DNA of 64,000 nt from Verrucomicrobiaceae bacterium (lineage in GTDB: Bacteria > Verrucomicrobiota > Verrucomicrobiia > Verrucomicrobiales > Akkermansiaceae): NCBI GenBank assembly GCA_027484055.1, contig JAIXQH010000014.1, forward strand, positions 1 to 64,000, read 5' to 3'. Made by a program: the position numbers and the translations under genes. This document shows, piece after piece, positions 8,573 to 16,815 of this stretch. The notes beneath the pieces were generated by a model, which was given only the letters and a program-made list of their open reading frames with translations, was not told the DNA's origin and made no database searches. Every line of letters starts with the position of its first letter. The first letter of the stretch is position 1.

Positions 8573-9421
8573 ATGACCCTCTTCGTGCAGAAAAAAACGA
8601 CCCTGTTCATCATCCCCATGATGGTTGCGTCCGTATTTACTACCCTGATCAGTCAGGCAGCGACAGTCAATAAATCGGATTCAAGTTACATACTCCGAGC
8701 AAATGATGTTGTGCGCCTTTCAGTTTACGAAGAACCGGATCTATCGGTGCAGGTGAGAATTCTTAAAACAGGCCAAGCTTCGTTTCCATTAATCGGATCT
8801 GTTGAAATTGGTGGACAGAGTGTCGCTACTGCCGTTGAAAAAATCCGCTTACTCTACGCCAAAGACTACCTCATCGATCCCAAAATAACTTTAATGGTTG
8901 ATGATTATGCAGTCGAATTTGTATCAGTCATCGGTGCGGTTAAAGGGCCTGGGCAGATTCCTGTGCCAGTGTCGGGTAAACTGGATCTCGCATCAGCAAT
9001 CGCATCTGCTGGTGGCATCACGGAGAATGCAGATTCACAGAACATCCAGCTGATCCGTGATTCCGGAGTGACTTCCACCTTTAGTATGGCAGCGATCCAA
9101 AGTTCCGCAGGCTCTGTTGCATTGGCTTCGGGTGACCGCATCATCGTGAATCAAAGCGCCTTCATCGGCAAGACAGTCGCAGTGCTGGGTCAAGTCGGCA
9201 AGCCAGGTCCCGTGGTGTTTCCGATTGAAGGTAAATTGGATTTAGTCAATGCCATCGCACTGGCTGGTGGGATGACTCAGCTTTCCAATCCTAAGAAAGT
9301 CAGTATCAACCGAAAAGGAACCGTAACCGTAGTGGACTTCCAAAGTATTTCACAACGTGGTGACCGTCCTTATCTTCTTCAACCCGATGATGTCGTGACC
9401 GTTGCAGAACGCTTGTTTTGA
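8573..9421 (+). CDS. Polysaccharide export protein, Wza/BexD-like (Poly_export + two SLBB)
   Basis: A 282-residue periplasmic/outer-membrane component of polysaccharide export. After a signal peptide (up to SQAA), the Poly_export domain runs YILRANDVVRLSVY...LKTGQASFPLIG. Two SLBB domains follow, recognisable as VIGAVKGPGQIPV...LASAIASAGG and VLGQVGKPGPVVF...LVNAIALAGG. No Cys is present near the signal cleavage site, so it lacks the lipobox of classical Wza and is not an obvious lipoprotein. ATG 8573 is preferred to the upstream TTG 8519 because it starts directly at the signal peptide. The next gene is the matching tyrosine autokinase/co-polymerase 37 bp downstream, the standard Wza-Wzc pairing. 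Confidence 0.9.
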   Translation: MTLFVQKKTTLFIIPMMVASVFTTLISQAATVNKSDSSYILRANDVVRLSVYEEPDLSVQVRILKTGQASFPLIGSVEIGGQSVATAVEKIRLLYAKDYLIDPKITLMVDDYAVEFVSVIGAVKGPGQIPVPVSGKLDLASAIASAGGITENADSQNIQLIRDSGVTSTFSMAAIQSSAGSVALASGDRIIVNQSAFIGKTVAVLGQVGKPGPVVFPIEGKLDLVNAIALAGGMTQLSNPKKVSINRKGTVTVVDFQSISQRGDRPYLLQPDDVVTVAERLF

Positions 9422-9458
9422 TCGTAACTGTTTTGATTTTTAGTTTTTCTTTACCACA

Positions 9459-11615
9459 ATGTCTTTACCTCCAAAATCGCGCCGAAATAGCGAAGCCTAC
9501 GATGATTATGAAGATGAAGATCCCATGGATGTTTCATCCAATCGCAAAGGCGCCCAAGACACCAAGCAATTTCTATTCGATGTCCTCGCTCGGTGGCATT
9601 GGATCGCTTTATGTCTTGTTATAGGTATCTTAGGTGGATTTTATTATTTGTCTAAAGCTCCTAAATTATACCAAGCGAATGCTTCGTTATTGATCAATCA
9701 ACAGACCTCAACAGTCCTAGTTCCAGATCAAGTAGAGAAGATGGATATGCGCACGCTTGAAGCCATGAATACGGTGGCCGAGCGGATCACTCGTAAAGAG
9801 TTGCTGGAGCGAGTCGCCGCCAGGCCTGAATTGCGGTCGATGCCTGGCCTAATCCCTAGAGGTGTCGTTTGGCTTCCAGAATGGACACTGCCTTGGTTGG
9901 GTCTCTCGCCAGTAAACACGACGGAATCCGTCGGAGCACCTTCAGTTAGTGTCTTAGCTAATTCTATCAGCTCATGGATCAATGTTTCTGTTCGCAAAGG
10001 AACGCGAATACTCGATATCGTGATCACCCATCCATCACCCGATGTGGCCAAGGCCGTTGCTGATGCGGTTTGTACGGAGTACAAAGCAGAATTAGGCACG
10101 GATAAGAGAACGGACCGCTCTGAAGACTTAAAGGTTCTTCAGACAGAATCTGAAGCCGCGCGAGCACGGCTTCAGACAGCACAAAATGCTTTAGCCATTT
10201 ACCAGCGTGCGCTTCTGACTTTGAAGGACTTGGAATCACGGGAAGCGCTTGTTGCGGATCTTTCGAGGCGCTACTTGGGAAAACATCCAAAAATGGTGTC
10301 CGCTCATTCAGATCTAAAATCTTACCAAGTTCGTTTTTTATCAGAATTCGATGCCGCACGGAATTCGACTGCAGATCGTGAATACTGGAATAGCAATGCC
10401 GCAGAATGGAACAAAATCAGTGGCGATGAATCAGAGAAATTAATGGTGGCCCGGCGACTTCTAATCGCAAGAGGCACGGTCTTGGAAAGTGAAATCCTCA
10501 GTCAGAACGCGGTCTTCAACAACCTCCTGACGAGTAGCCAGCGTGCCATCATCAACCAACAGTCGGAGGCGACTGCCATGGAGATCAATAGTTCCGCGCA
10601 GCTTCCCGACGCACCATCTTCTCCAGTTCGGTTAAAGGTCATCGCGGTTGCTTCGTTTGGTGGAATGAGTGTGGGCATCCTCATCGCTCTTGGTTTGATA
10701 CGTTTGGATAATAAGATCCATACGGTATCCCAAGCCGAAAGGGAAACCGGACTCCCTGCACTGGCCGCAGTTGCCAAAATTAGTCCCAGTGTTTTGGCGG
10801 ATGTTCTTAAAAAGTATAAAGAAGACACCAATCAGTCCGAAGCTCGCCAAAAGTGGTCACCTATGCTTTTATTCCGGGACGGTGTATCTACTACCACATT
10901 TGCTGAAATGTTCCGGGTCCTTCGAGCATCTGTTTCGCTTCTGGGCGATGAAAAGAAGCGCCGAATCACCCTCTTCACCAGCGCCTTACCGGGAGAAGGG
11001 AAATCCTTCGTCGCGAGTAATTTTGCCCTAGCGGCAGCCCAACAAGGGAAACGTATCTTGCTCATGGATCTCGATCTCCGAAAGCCTTCGGTCCATAAAG
11101 TTTTCGGTTTGAAGCGGGATTGCCACCCGAGTGGAGCCAGTGAAGTTTTAGCTGGACTGGCAAGTTTTGAGGAAGGGATCTTCACCGACACAGGTGAGGA
11201 GCGTCTGCACATCATGCTGGCGGGTAAAAGAGCCCCAGCACCCGGCGAACTTCTGAACTCTGCATCCCTTGAAGCACTTTTTATCAAAGCCCTAGAGCAT
11301 TATGATCTCATTATTGTCGATTCAGCTCCATTACTCGCAGTGCCAGACACGCGGATTATCGCTCCCTTGGTCGATAATTTCTGCCTAGTGACCCGTGCGG
11401 ACTATGTTCCGAAAGGGGCGATTCGACGGGTGATTCGCCTTCTTGAAAACGATCAAATCATGCCAAATGGCATTGTATTTAACAGTTTTTCTGAAAAACG
11501 ACGTTTGATGGGCCAGAACTATTCGTATGGAAACTACCAAACCAATAAATACGGAAAAGCCTATCGATACGGTTATGGTTCTTACGGCGTCTATGGCAGC
11601 GATAGTGATGATTGA
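9459..11615 (+). CDS. Polysaccharide co-polymerase / tyrosine autokinase, Wzc-like
   Basis: A 718-residue inner-membrane protein controlling EPS polymerisation and export. An acidic N-terminal tail precedes the first membrane segment (WHWIALCLVIGILGGFYYL, about residues 46-64). The periplasmic Wzz-type domain with coiled-coil stretches extends to the second membrane segment (VIAVASFGGMSVGILIALGL). The cytoplasmic BY-kinase domain has Walker A ALPGEGKSFVASN, Walker A' RILLMDLDLRKPS and Walker B LIIVDSAP. The last 35 residues hold nine Tyr in a GY-rich tail, the usual autophosphorylation cluster. No cognate Wzb phosphatase gene is visible nearby. It follows the Wza-like gene and precedes an ops-like site and an EpsI-like gene. 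Confidence 0.93.
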   Translation: MSLPPKSRRNSEAYDDYEDEDPMDVSSNRKGAQDTKQFLFDVLARWHWIALCLVIGILGGFYYLSKAPKLYQANASLLINQQTSTVLVPDQVEKMDMRTLEAMNTVAERITRKELLERVAARPELRSMPGLIPRGVVWLPEWTLPWLGLSPVNTTESVGAPSVSVLANSISSWINVSVRKGTRILDIVITHPSPDVAKAVADAVCTEYKAELGTDKRTDRSEDLKVLQTESEAARARLQTAQNALAIYQRALLTLKDLESREALVADLSRRYLGKHPKMVSAHSDLKSYQVRFLSEFDAARNSTADREYWNSNAAEWNKISGDESEKLMVARRLLIARGTVLESEILSQNAVFNNLLTSSQRAIINQQSEATAMEINSSAQLPDAPSSPVRLKVIAVASFGGMSVGILIALGLIRLDNKIHTVSQAERETGLPALAAVAKISPSVLADVLKKYKEDTNQSEARQKWSPMLLFRDGVSTTTFAEMFRVLRASVSLLGDEKKRRITLFTSALPGEGKSFVASNFALAAAQQGKRILLMDLDLRKPSVHKVFGLKRDCHPSGASEVLAGLASFEEGIFTDTGEERLHIMLAGKRAPAPGELLNSASLEALFIKALEHYDLIIVDSAPLLAVPDTRIIAPLVDNFCLVTRADYVPKGAIRRVIRLLENDQIMPNGIVFNSFSEKRRLMGQNYSYGNYQTNKYGKAYRYGYGSYGVYGSDSDD

Positions 11616-11704
11616 GTGAAATGGCCTCTGCTTTCTCTCCTTGGCTGCGGCTAGTTTAGCGAACAGACCGTCGATACTCTAAGTGACCTGCCACTCGGAC
11701 CAAC

Positions 11705-11716
11705 TGCGGTAGCTTG
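11705..11716 (+). promoter_or_regulatory. ops-like element (RfaH-type recruitment site), second copy
   Basis: TGCGGTAGCTTG matches the ops consensus GGCGGTAGCNTG at 10 of 11 fixed positions. It lies on the coding strand 23 nt before the ATG of the EpsI-like gene. Taken with the perfect copy at 13108 it suggests that a specialised NusG paralogue acts on this locus. Alone it would be weak evidence. Confidence 0.4.
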
Positions 11717-11738
11717 CTGAAACTCAATCGATTTATTG

Positions 11739-12464
11739 ATGCAAACTCGCTACATCATCTTGATGGGTTCAATATTGCTAGGTCTCGCAGCAATCGAGGG
11801 AATGGCTTATTGGTGGATGAATCCGGCCCCAACCGGAATGCTGCAAGCTAAACTGGTTTATTCTCCCAAGAAACCTTCTCAGTCAGGCGAGCTTGGCGAT
11901 AAAAGCGGAGAAGATCGATCAAATGTGTCGCCCGAGGTTCATACCATCACCCCGCTTCCCGAGGTTGTTTCCAGCACCTTGGCGATTTTACACTGCAGCA
12001 CGGGAGTGGTCGCTAGGCTTGATCAAGCCAATGGTGTCGTCATCCATCTTGCATTTTTTGAATGGAACAGTGTGGATTCGACGAGTGTGCTGGAAGCATA
12101 TAAGCACCTTCCCGACGAGTGCATGGGTTCGATTGGTATGGAGCTTTTGGAAAAACTGCCTCCACGGTTCTACGTGGTAGGTGGCGAGAAATTGCTGTTC
12201 GATCACACCGTGTTTCGAGATCCAGTAGGTCGCGTAATCCATGCGTTTAAAGGGACATGGGTATCTGGTGCGTCCAATTTGATTGGTACGAGCTTTCGTG
12301 GTGGCGCTGACCAGTGGCGGGCCATTCGATTCAAAGCCGGCCTCTACCGCTTTCGGCCAGCTTACGCCAGGGTAGCACAAGGTGCCGTGCGCGGTATCTC
12401 GGATCCCCAACTCGCATGGGAAGCGTTTGAAAAGGCCATGCTGGGAGATCTTTCCATGCAGTAG
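11739..12464 (+). CDS. EpsI-like exosortase-associated protein (tentative)
   Basis: A 241-residue protein with an N-terminal membrane anchor (YIILMGSILLGLAAIEGMAY), a polar linker rich in Pro, Ser and Lys, and a C-terminal domain. The order of features there (VVIHLAFFEW, then a Cys-containing HLPDECMGSIG, then GRVIHAFKGTWVSG) resembles the EpsI domain that accompanies exosortases, where a Cys follows the 'H.P..C' pattern. EpsI proteins act in EPS assembly but their biochemical role is unsettled. ATG 11739 is used; TTG 11736 precedes it. The link to the exosortase at 38978 is supported by family co-occurrence rather than position, because a 24-kb sugar cluster separates them. Confidence 0.5.
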   Translation: MQTRYIILMGSILLGLAAIEGMAYWWMNPAPTGMLQAKLVYSPKKPSQSGELGDKSGEDRSNVSPEVHTITPLPEVVSSTLAILHCSTGVVARLDQANGVVIHLAFFEWNSVDSTSVLEAYKHLPDECMGSIGMELLEKLPPRFYVVGGEKLLFDHTVFRDPVGRVIHAFKGTWVSGASNLIGTSFRGGADQWRAIRFKAGLYRFRPAYARVAQGAVRGISDPQLAWEAFEKAMLGDLSMQ

Positions 12465-13107
12465 CCATTATTCCGTCGCCCCATGGATCTCAACCGCTGC
12501 CGAAAGTCGTTAAGAGTGCGGCAAAGTTCGAGAATGACCAACGGCCATGTAGACGACTAAATCTCTGCCTGCATCCTAGGCGATCTGGGGGATCAGAAAA
12601 AACGGGGCTTTGGTCACAAAACGTCTTCGAAGTTATTTTCCCAATTCATCTGCGACTTTATGTCCTCACGGACGGACCGGCGCTCGGTCTCCGCTGGACA
12701 ATGCCCAGACTTGGTTTTCAGAACTCGTCGATCCCTGAAGCGTCAATTTCGAGGATTTGAGATTAAACGGAGCAATTTGAGTGCTGCTTAAAGACATCTT
12801 GACACCGAAACTCTCGAAGCTCCTAGGTATTTTCGTAAGTGTTCCTAATTTGTTGCGGTCGCTTGCTAAGCGGAGCGTCTCGCCACCCTGCGTTCTAGAA
12901 TGCAGCGCCAGCGGAGCCGGGGCTTCAAACAAGAATCCAGCCGCATGGCTTTTCAATCACGTTGGCAACTTTGTTCAAAAAAACTTGAACACTGGCGTGT
13001 AACCTGCAATTGAGGGACGTGCTCAGCGGAGAAAGATGCAAGACTTTCAATGCTTTTCTACCAATTATTGTCTCATCTTATTTTAAGATCTCGATTTTCA
13101 AACCAAG
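12465..13107. other. Gene-poor intergenic region
   Basis: No convincing gene. Two overlapping opposite-strand frames (12666-12956 minus, 12781-13002 plus) have no recognisable family, signal or start context. Around 12865-12935 a GC-rich patch with GGCGAGACGC on the minus strand may be a degenerate dispersed repeat. The last 120 bases become AT-rich and presumably hold the promoter of the polysaccharide cluster, but I cannot pick -35/-10 boxes with confidence. Confidence 0.5.
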
Positions 13108-13119
13108 GGCGGTAGCATG
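13108..13119 (+). promoter_or_regulatory. ops element (RfaH-type antitermination site)
   Basis: GGCGGTAGCATG is a perfect match to the ops consensus GGCGGTAGCNTG. It lies on the coding strand 113 nt upstream of rfbF, the first gene of the surface-polysaccharide cluster, which is where ops sits in enterobacterial O-antigen operons. The 3' part can form a small hairpin (AGCAT with ATGCT, 13114-13129). In Gammaproteobacteria, ops pauses RNA polymerase and recruits RfaH, which suppresses Rho-dependent termination over long operons. A perfect 11-base match by chance in 64 kb on both strands is unlikely (about 0.03 expected with equal base use). No rfaH/nusG paralogue is in the window. Confidence 0.7.
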
Positions 13120-13175
13120 GTGATATGCTATATTGCCATTCAATTTTTCAATAAAAAGTTCTATATATCACTGTC

Positions 13176-13196
13176 AACTACTGTATCTCAGTAGTT
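13176..13196 (+). promoter_or_regulatory. Perfect 8-bp inverted repeat in the cluster leader
   Basis: AACTACTG-tatct-CAGTAGTT lies 36 nt ahead of the rfbF start. It could be an operator or an RNA hairpin in the leader. There is no following T run, so it is not an ordinary intrinsic terminator. Confidence 0.4.
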
Positions 13197-13231
13197 CTAA
13201 ATTAAGCAACGTATAATTACCCAAACTATTT

Positions 13232-14014
13232 ATGAAAGCTGTTATTCTCGCAGGTGGTCTTGGTACTCGTTTATCCGAGGAAACTCATTTAAAGCCAAAA
13301 CCGATGGTTGAAATCGGCGGGATGCCGATCCTTTGGCATATTCTTAAAATTTATAGCGCCCACGGCATCAATGACTTCATCATCTGTGCCGGCTACAAGG
13401 GTTATGTGATCAAGGAATACTTTGCCAATTACTTCCTGCACATGTCGGATGTCACCTTCGACATGGTTGGCAACACCATGGAAGTGCATCGGAAAAAGGC
13501 TGAACCTTGGCGTGTAACCGTTGTCGATACCGGAGAAGCCAGCATGACTGGTGGTCGTCTCGCGCGAGTCGCGCAGTATCTGGATGACGAACCATTCTGT
13601 TTCACCTATGGTGATGGAGTTGCCGACATTGATATCACGGCCTTGCTTGCCTTTCACAAGGCACACGGAAAACGGGCGACGCTCACCGCGGTGCAACCTC
13701 CCGGTCGCTACGGCGCATTGGGCTTCAATGAAAAAGAGCCTGATTTGATCCGCCAGTTTCAGGAAAAGCCCGAAGGCGACGGGGCTTGGATCAACGGTGG
13801 ATTTTTTGTGCTCTGCCCGAGTGTCTTGAATTACATCAAGGAAGGCGACGCCACCATCTGGGAAAGGGGGCCCTTGGAAGGCCTTGCGGCTGATTCCCAA
13901 CTTGCGGCTTACAAACACCGTGGCTTCTGGCGGCCGATGGATACACTCCGGGATAAACTCGAATTGGAAACCATGTGGGAAAAATCCGAAGCCCCCTGGA
14001 AAATCTGGCACTAA
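13232..14014 (+). CDS. rfbF: Glucose-1-phosphate cytidylyltransferase
   Basis: Makes CDP-glucose from CTP and glucose-1-phosphate, the entry step to CDP-3,6-dideoxyhexoses and related sugars. The 260-residue protein has the nucleotidyltransferase signature [12 protein letters not shown] followed by [10 protein letters not shown], the cytidylyltransferase-specific YGDGVADID, and GGFFVL. Its length equals that of RfbF/DdhA (about 257). It is the first gene of the cluster, behind an ops element and a palindrome, and is followed directly by the dehydratase gene that uses its product. Confidence 0.95.
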   Translation: MKAVILAGGLGTRLSEETHLKPKPMVEIGGMPILWHILKIYSAHGINDFIICAGYKGYVIKEYFANYFLHMSDVTFDMVGNTMEVHRKKAEPWRVTVVDTGEASMTGGRLARVAQYLDDEPFCFTYGDGVADIDITALLAFHKAHGKRATLTAVQPPGRYGALGFNEKEPDLIRQFQEKPEGDGAWINGGFFVLCPSVLNYIKEGDATIWERGPLEGLAADSQLAAYKHRGFWRPMDTLRDKLELETMWEKSEAPWKIWH

Positions 14015-14070
14015 ACGAAACGTCAGTTGACAACCCCCATCAAAACCACTCCCCCATACCAAACGGATTT

Positions 14071-15174
14071 ATGGCCTTTCAAAATTGTTACCAAGGCAAA
14101 CGAGTTTTCCTCACAGGCCACACCGGCTTTAAAGGTTCTTGGCTTGCAGAGTGGTTGTTATCCTTGGGTGCTGAAGTTCACGGTTATAGCCTAGATCCCC
14201 AGCCCCACGAATTGCTCTTTGGACAACTTCAGCTCTCCAGTCGTCTTGCTACAGACACCCGCGGGGACCTTTCGGATTTGGCGGCTCTATCAGCCGCTGT
14301 CAAAGCCGCGAATCCCGAAATCGTGCTTCACCTAGCAGCGCAGCCCTTGGTGCGGCTTTCCTATGACATCCCAGTTGCCACGTTTGCAGCGAATGTCATG
14401 GGCACCGCGCATTTGTTGGAAGCCGTGCGCACCCAGATTCACCATCACTGCGCTGTTGTCTGCATCACCACGGACAAATGTTACCAAAACCGCGAGTGGC
14501 TTCATTCCTATCGTGAGGAAGATGCCATGGGTGGCCACGATCCTTATAGCGCCAGCAAAGGAGCTGCCGAGCTGGTCATTTCATCTTATCGGAATTCCTA
14601 TTTTTACGGCGACTCTCCCATTCGCTTAGCGAGTGCCCGTGCCGGAAATGTCATCGGTGGTGGCGATTGGGCGCTGGACCGCATCATCCCGGATTGCATC
14701 CGTGCGGTGAGAAAAGAGGAGGCGATTCCGGTTCGTAACAAGATCGCAACCCGCCCTTGGCAACATGTGCTCGAACCTCTCTCGGGCTACTTGTCCTTGG
14801 CGGCTTCTCTTGTCGCGGCAAAAGAATCAGATTCCGCAGTTCTGGCCTCGCCTTTCAATTTCGGCCCGGCCCTGACCAGCAATCGCACCGTTGCCCAACT
14901 CGTCGCCGAGCTGCTCATACACATCGGCGGCGAATGGATCGACGCCTCGGATCCAAATGCCTTGCACGAGGCATCCAAGCTGAACTTAGCCATTGATAAA
15001 GCGTTCCACCTTCTCGAATGGCAGCCCGTCTGGGACTTCAAGGAAACCATCGCCCAGACTGCTGCTTGGTACCTCGGAGAGGCTCAAAGCAACGATCCAG
15101 CTACCCTCACTCGCTCCCAAATCACCACCTATCAAGCCGCTGCCGTCCAGAAATCCATTCCTTGGGCTCTTTGA
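14071..15174 (+). CDS. rfbG: CDP-glucose 4,6-dehydratase
   Basis: Converts CDP-glucose to CDP-4-keto-6-deoxyglucose, using bound NAD. An extended SDR of 367 residues with the Rossmann motif GHTGFKGSWL near the N-terminus, the TTDKCY segment of the active site, YSASKGAAE (Tyr/Lys catalytic pair), and AGNVIGGGDW, typical of this subfamily. ATG 14071 (MAFQNCYQGKRVFLTG) matches the family N-terminus; the open frame extends upstream into rfbF but without conserved sequence. It is flanked by rfbF (57 bp) and rfbH (51 bp), the canonical order. Confidence 0.95.
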   Translation: MAFQNCYQGKRVFLTGHTGFKGSWLAEWLLSLGAEVHGYSLDPQPHELLFGQLQLSSRLATDTRGDLSDLAALSAAVKAANPEIVLHLAAQPLVRLSYDIPVATFAANVMGTAHLLEAVRTQIHHHCAVVCITTDKCYQNREWLHSYREEDAMGGHDPYSASKGAAELVISSYRNSYFYGDSPIRLASARAGNVIGGGDWALDRIIPDCIRAVRKEEAIPVRNKIATRPWQHVLEPLSGYLSLAASLVAAKESDSAVLASPFNFGPALTSNRTVAQLVAELLIHIGGEWIDASDPNALHEASKLNLAIDKAFHLLEWQPVWDFKETIAQTAAWYLGEAQSNDPATLTRSQITTYQAAAVQKSIPWAL

Positions 15175-15225
15175 AACTCCATCGCTGATCACTGCTCGCT
15201 ACTGACTTCTTCCACTTCATTAACC

Positions 15226-16809
15226 ATGTCCACTGCTGCCGAACTCAAAGCTGAAATCCTCCGCTTAACCCGCGAATTCTCGAAGCTATCCCATGCCGGA
15301 AATCGCCCTGCCGATGATCCACAACGCACGCCTCACGTTCCCGGTCAGACGATTCCTTATGCGGGTCGCGTATTTGATGAAGATGAAGTCGAGGCGGCCG
15401 TCTCGGCGACGCTCGATTTCTGGCTCACCCTCGGTCCGGAAGGCGAGGCGATGGAGAAGGAACTCGCGCAGTTCATGGGAGTCAAACATTGCCTGCTCGT
15501 GAATTCCGGTTCCAGTGCCAACCTCATTGCTTTCTCGGCTCTAACGACCCACAAACTTCCAGCTCACAAACGTATCCGCCCAGGTGACGAAGTGATTACC
15601 GTCGCAGCAGGTTTCCCCACGACGGTCTCGCCGATCATTCAGTGCGGTGCTGTGCCAGTCTTCATCGATGCGAAGCCTCTTACGGGAAATGCCAACTGCG
15701 AACTCCTTGAGGCTGCCTACTCTCCCGGCAAAACCAAGGCGGTAATGATGGCGCACGCGCTCGGGAATCCCTTTGAGCTAACCACCGTTCTTGAATTTTG
15801 TCAAAAATACGATCTCTGGCTGGTGGAAGACAACTGTGACGCTCTCGGTTGCACTTACACGCTTCCAGCAGCAAAAGCGAAGGAAATCGGTCTCGATCAC
15901 CTCATCAAGATCGCGGACAAGGGCGAACATGCGATCATTCGTTATCATCTGGCCGAATCGACCGTCGAAGGCGGCCCTTCAACGCTCATGTTGACTGCTC
16001 CTACCGGATCCTTTGGCGACATCTCCACCCAGTCCTTCTACCCTCCGCATCACCTCACCATGGGCGAAGGTGGATCGGTGAACATCATTCGTCGTGCACC
16101 TCTCAAGACCTACGCGGAAAGTTTCCGCGATTGGGGACGCGATTGCTGGTGCCCGTCCGGTAAGGACGATACCTGCAACAAGCGCTTTCAATGGCAACTT
16201 GGCGAGCTTCCCGAAGGATATGATCACAAGTACATCTACAGCCATCTTGGCTACAACGTAAAGCCTCTCGATATTCAGGCGGCCATTGGCCGGGTACAAA
16301 TCAGACGGCTTCCCAGCTTCATCGAGGCACGCAAGCGCAACTGGGAGCAACTTCGCCGCGGCCTTCATGGCCTTGAGGAATATCTCGATTTCGCTCTGCC
16401 AACTCACGCAACCGCATGGGTGCCGCCAGCTTCGTCCGAGTGGGATCCACTGCTTCAGTCGCGATTTGAGTGGGATGACACGGGCTGCCGCACCGACTGC
16501 TCATGGTTCGGCTTCAAGATTACGGTGAAAGAAAATGCACCTTTCTCGCGCACGGATCTTGCCAAAGAACTCGACGATAAAAAAATCGGCAACCGCATGC
16601 TCTTTGGCGGCAACCTCGTCCGCCAACCCGCCTTCGTCCAGCTCCGCCACGACAACCCTGCGGCAATGCGCGTTTCCGGATCCTTGCCCTGTGCGGACCG
16701 CATCATGAAACAAACCATGTTCCTCGGCACCTACCCCGGCCTCACCATCGAGATGATCGACTACATGGTGAAAGTCATCCGCGACTTCGTCGCCTCAAAG
16801 ACCGCCTGA
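15226..16809 (+). CDS. rfbH: CDP-4-keto-6-deoxyglucose 3-dehydrase (E1), with an internal insert
   Basis: PMP-dependent iron-sulfur enzyme that removes the C3 hydroxyl of CDP-4-keto-6-deoxyglucose. The aminotransferase fold is clear (NSGSSANLIAF, DEVITVAAGFPTTV, VEDNCDALG), and SFYPPHHLTMGEGG carries His where aminotransferases have the PLP-binding Lys, the hallmark of RfbH/DdhC. The [2Fe-2S] ligands of the known motif C-X57-C-X1-C-X7-C are present at Cys204, 307, 309 and 317, but the first spacing is 102 residues. The reason is an extra segment of about 45 residues after NCDALGCTY (from AAKAKEIGLDHL to about STLMLT). Total length is 527 against about 437 for the family. No E3 reductase gene is seen in the cluster. 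Confidence 0.93.
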   Translation: MSTAAELKAEILRLTREFSKLSHAGNRPADDPQRTPHVPGQTIPYAGRVFDEDEVEAAVSATLDFWLTLGPEGEAMEKELAQFMGVKHCLLVNSGSSANLIAFSALTTHKLPAHKRIRPGDEVITVAAGFPTTVSPIIQCGAVPVFIDAKPLTGNANCELLEAAYSPGKTKAVMMAHALGNPFELTTVLEFCQKYDLWLVEDNCDALGCTYTLPAAKAKEIGLDHLIKIADKGEHAIIRYHLAESTVEGGPSTLMLTAPTGSFGDISTQSFYPPHHLTMGEGGSVNIIRRAPLKTYAESFRDWGRDCWCPSGKDDTCNKRFQWQLGELPEGYDHKYIYSHLGYNVKPLDIQAAIGRVQIRRLPSFIEARKRNWEQLRRGLHGLEEYLDFALPTHATAWVPPASSEWDPLLQSRFEWDDTGCRTDCSWFGFKITVKENAPFSRTDLAKELDDKKIGNRMLFGGNLVRQPAFVQLRHDNPAAMRVSGSLPCADRIMKQTMFLGTYPGLTIEMIDYMVKVIRDFVASKTA

Positions 16810-16815
16810 TCTGGC

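Noticed and set aside
12781-13002. Possible gene with antisense partner (12666-12956 minus)
   Set aside because: Neither frame has a recognisable domain, and both overlap a possible degenerate repeat.
13289-14062. 257-codon minus-strand frame opposite rfbF
   Set aside because: rfbF has complete cytidylyltransferase motifs on the plus strand; the antisense frame has no recognisable domain.
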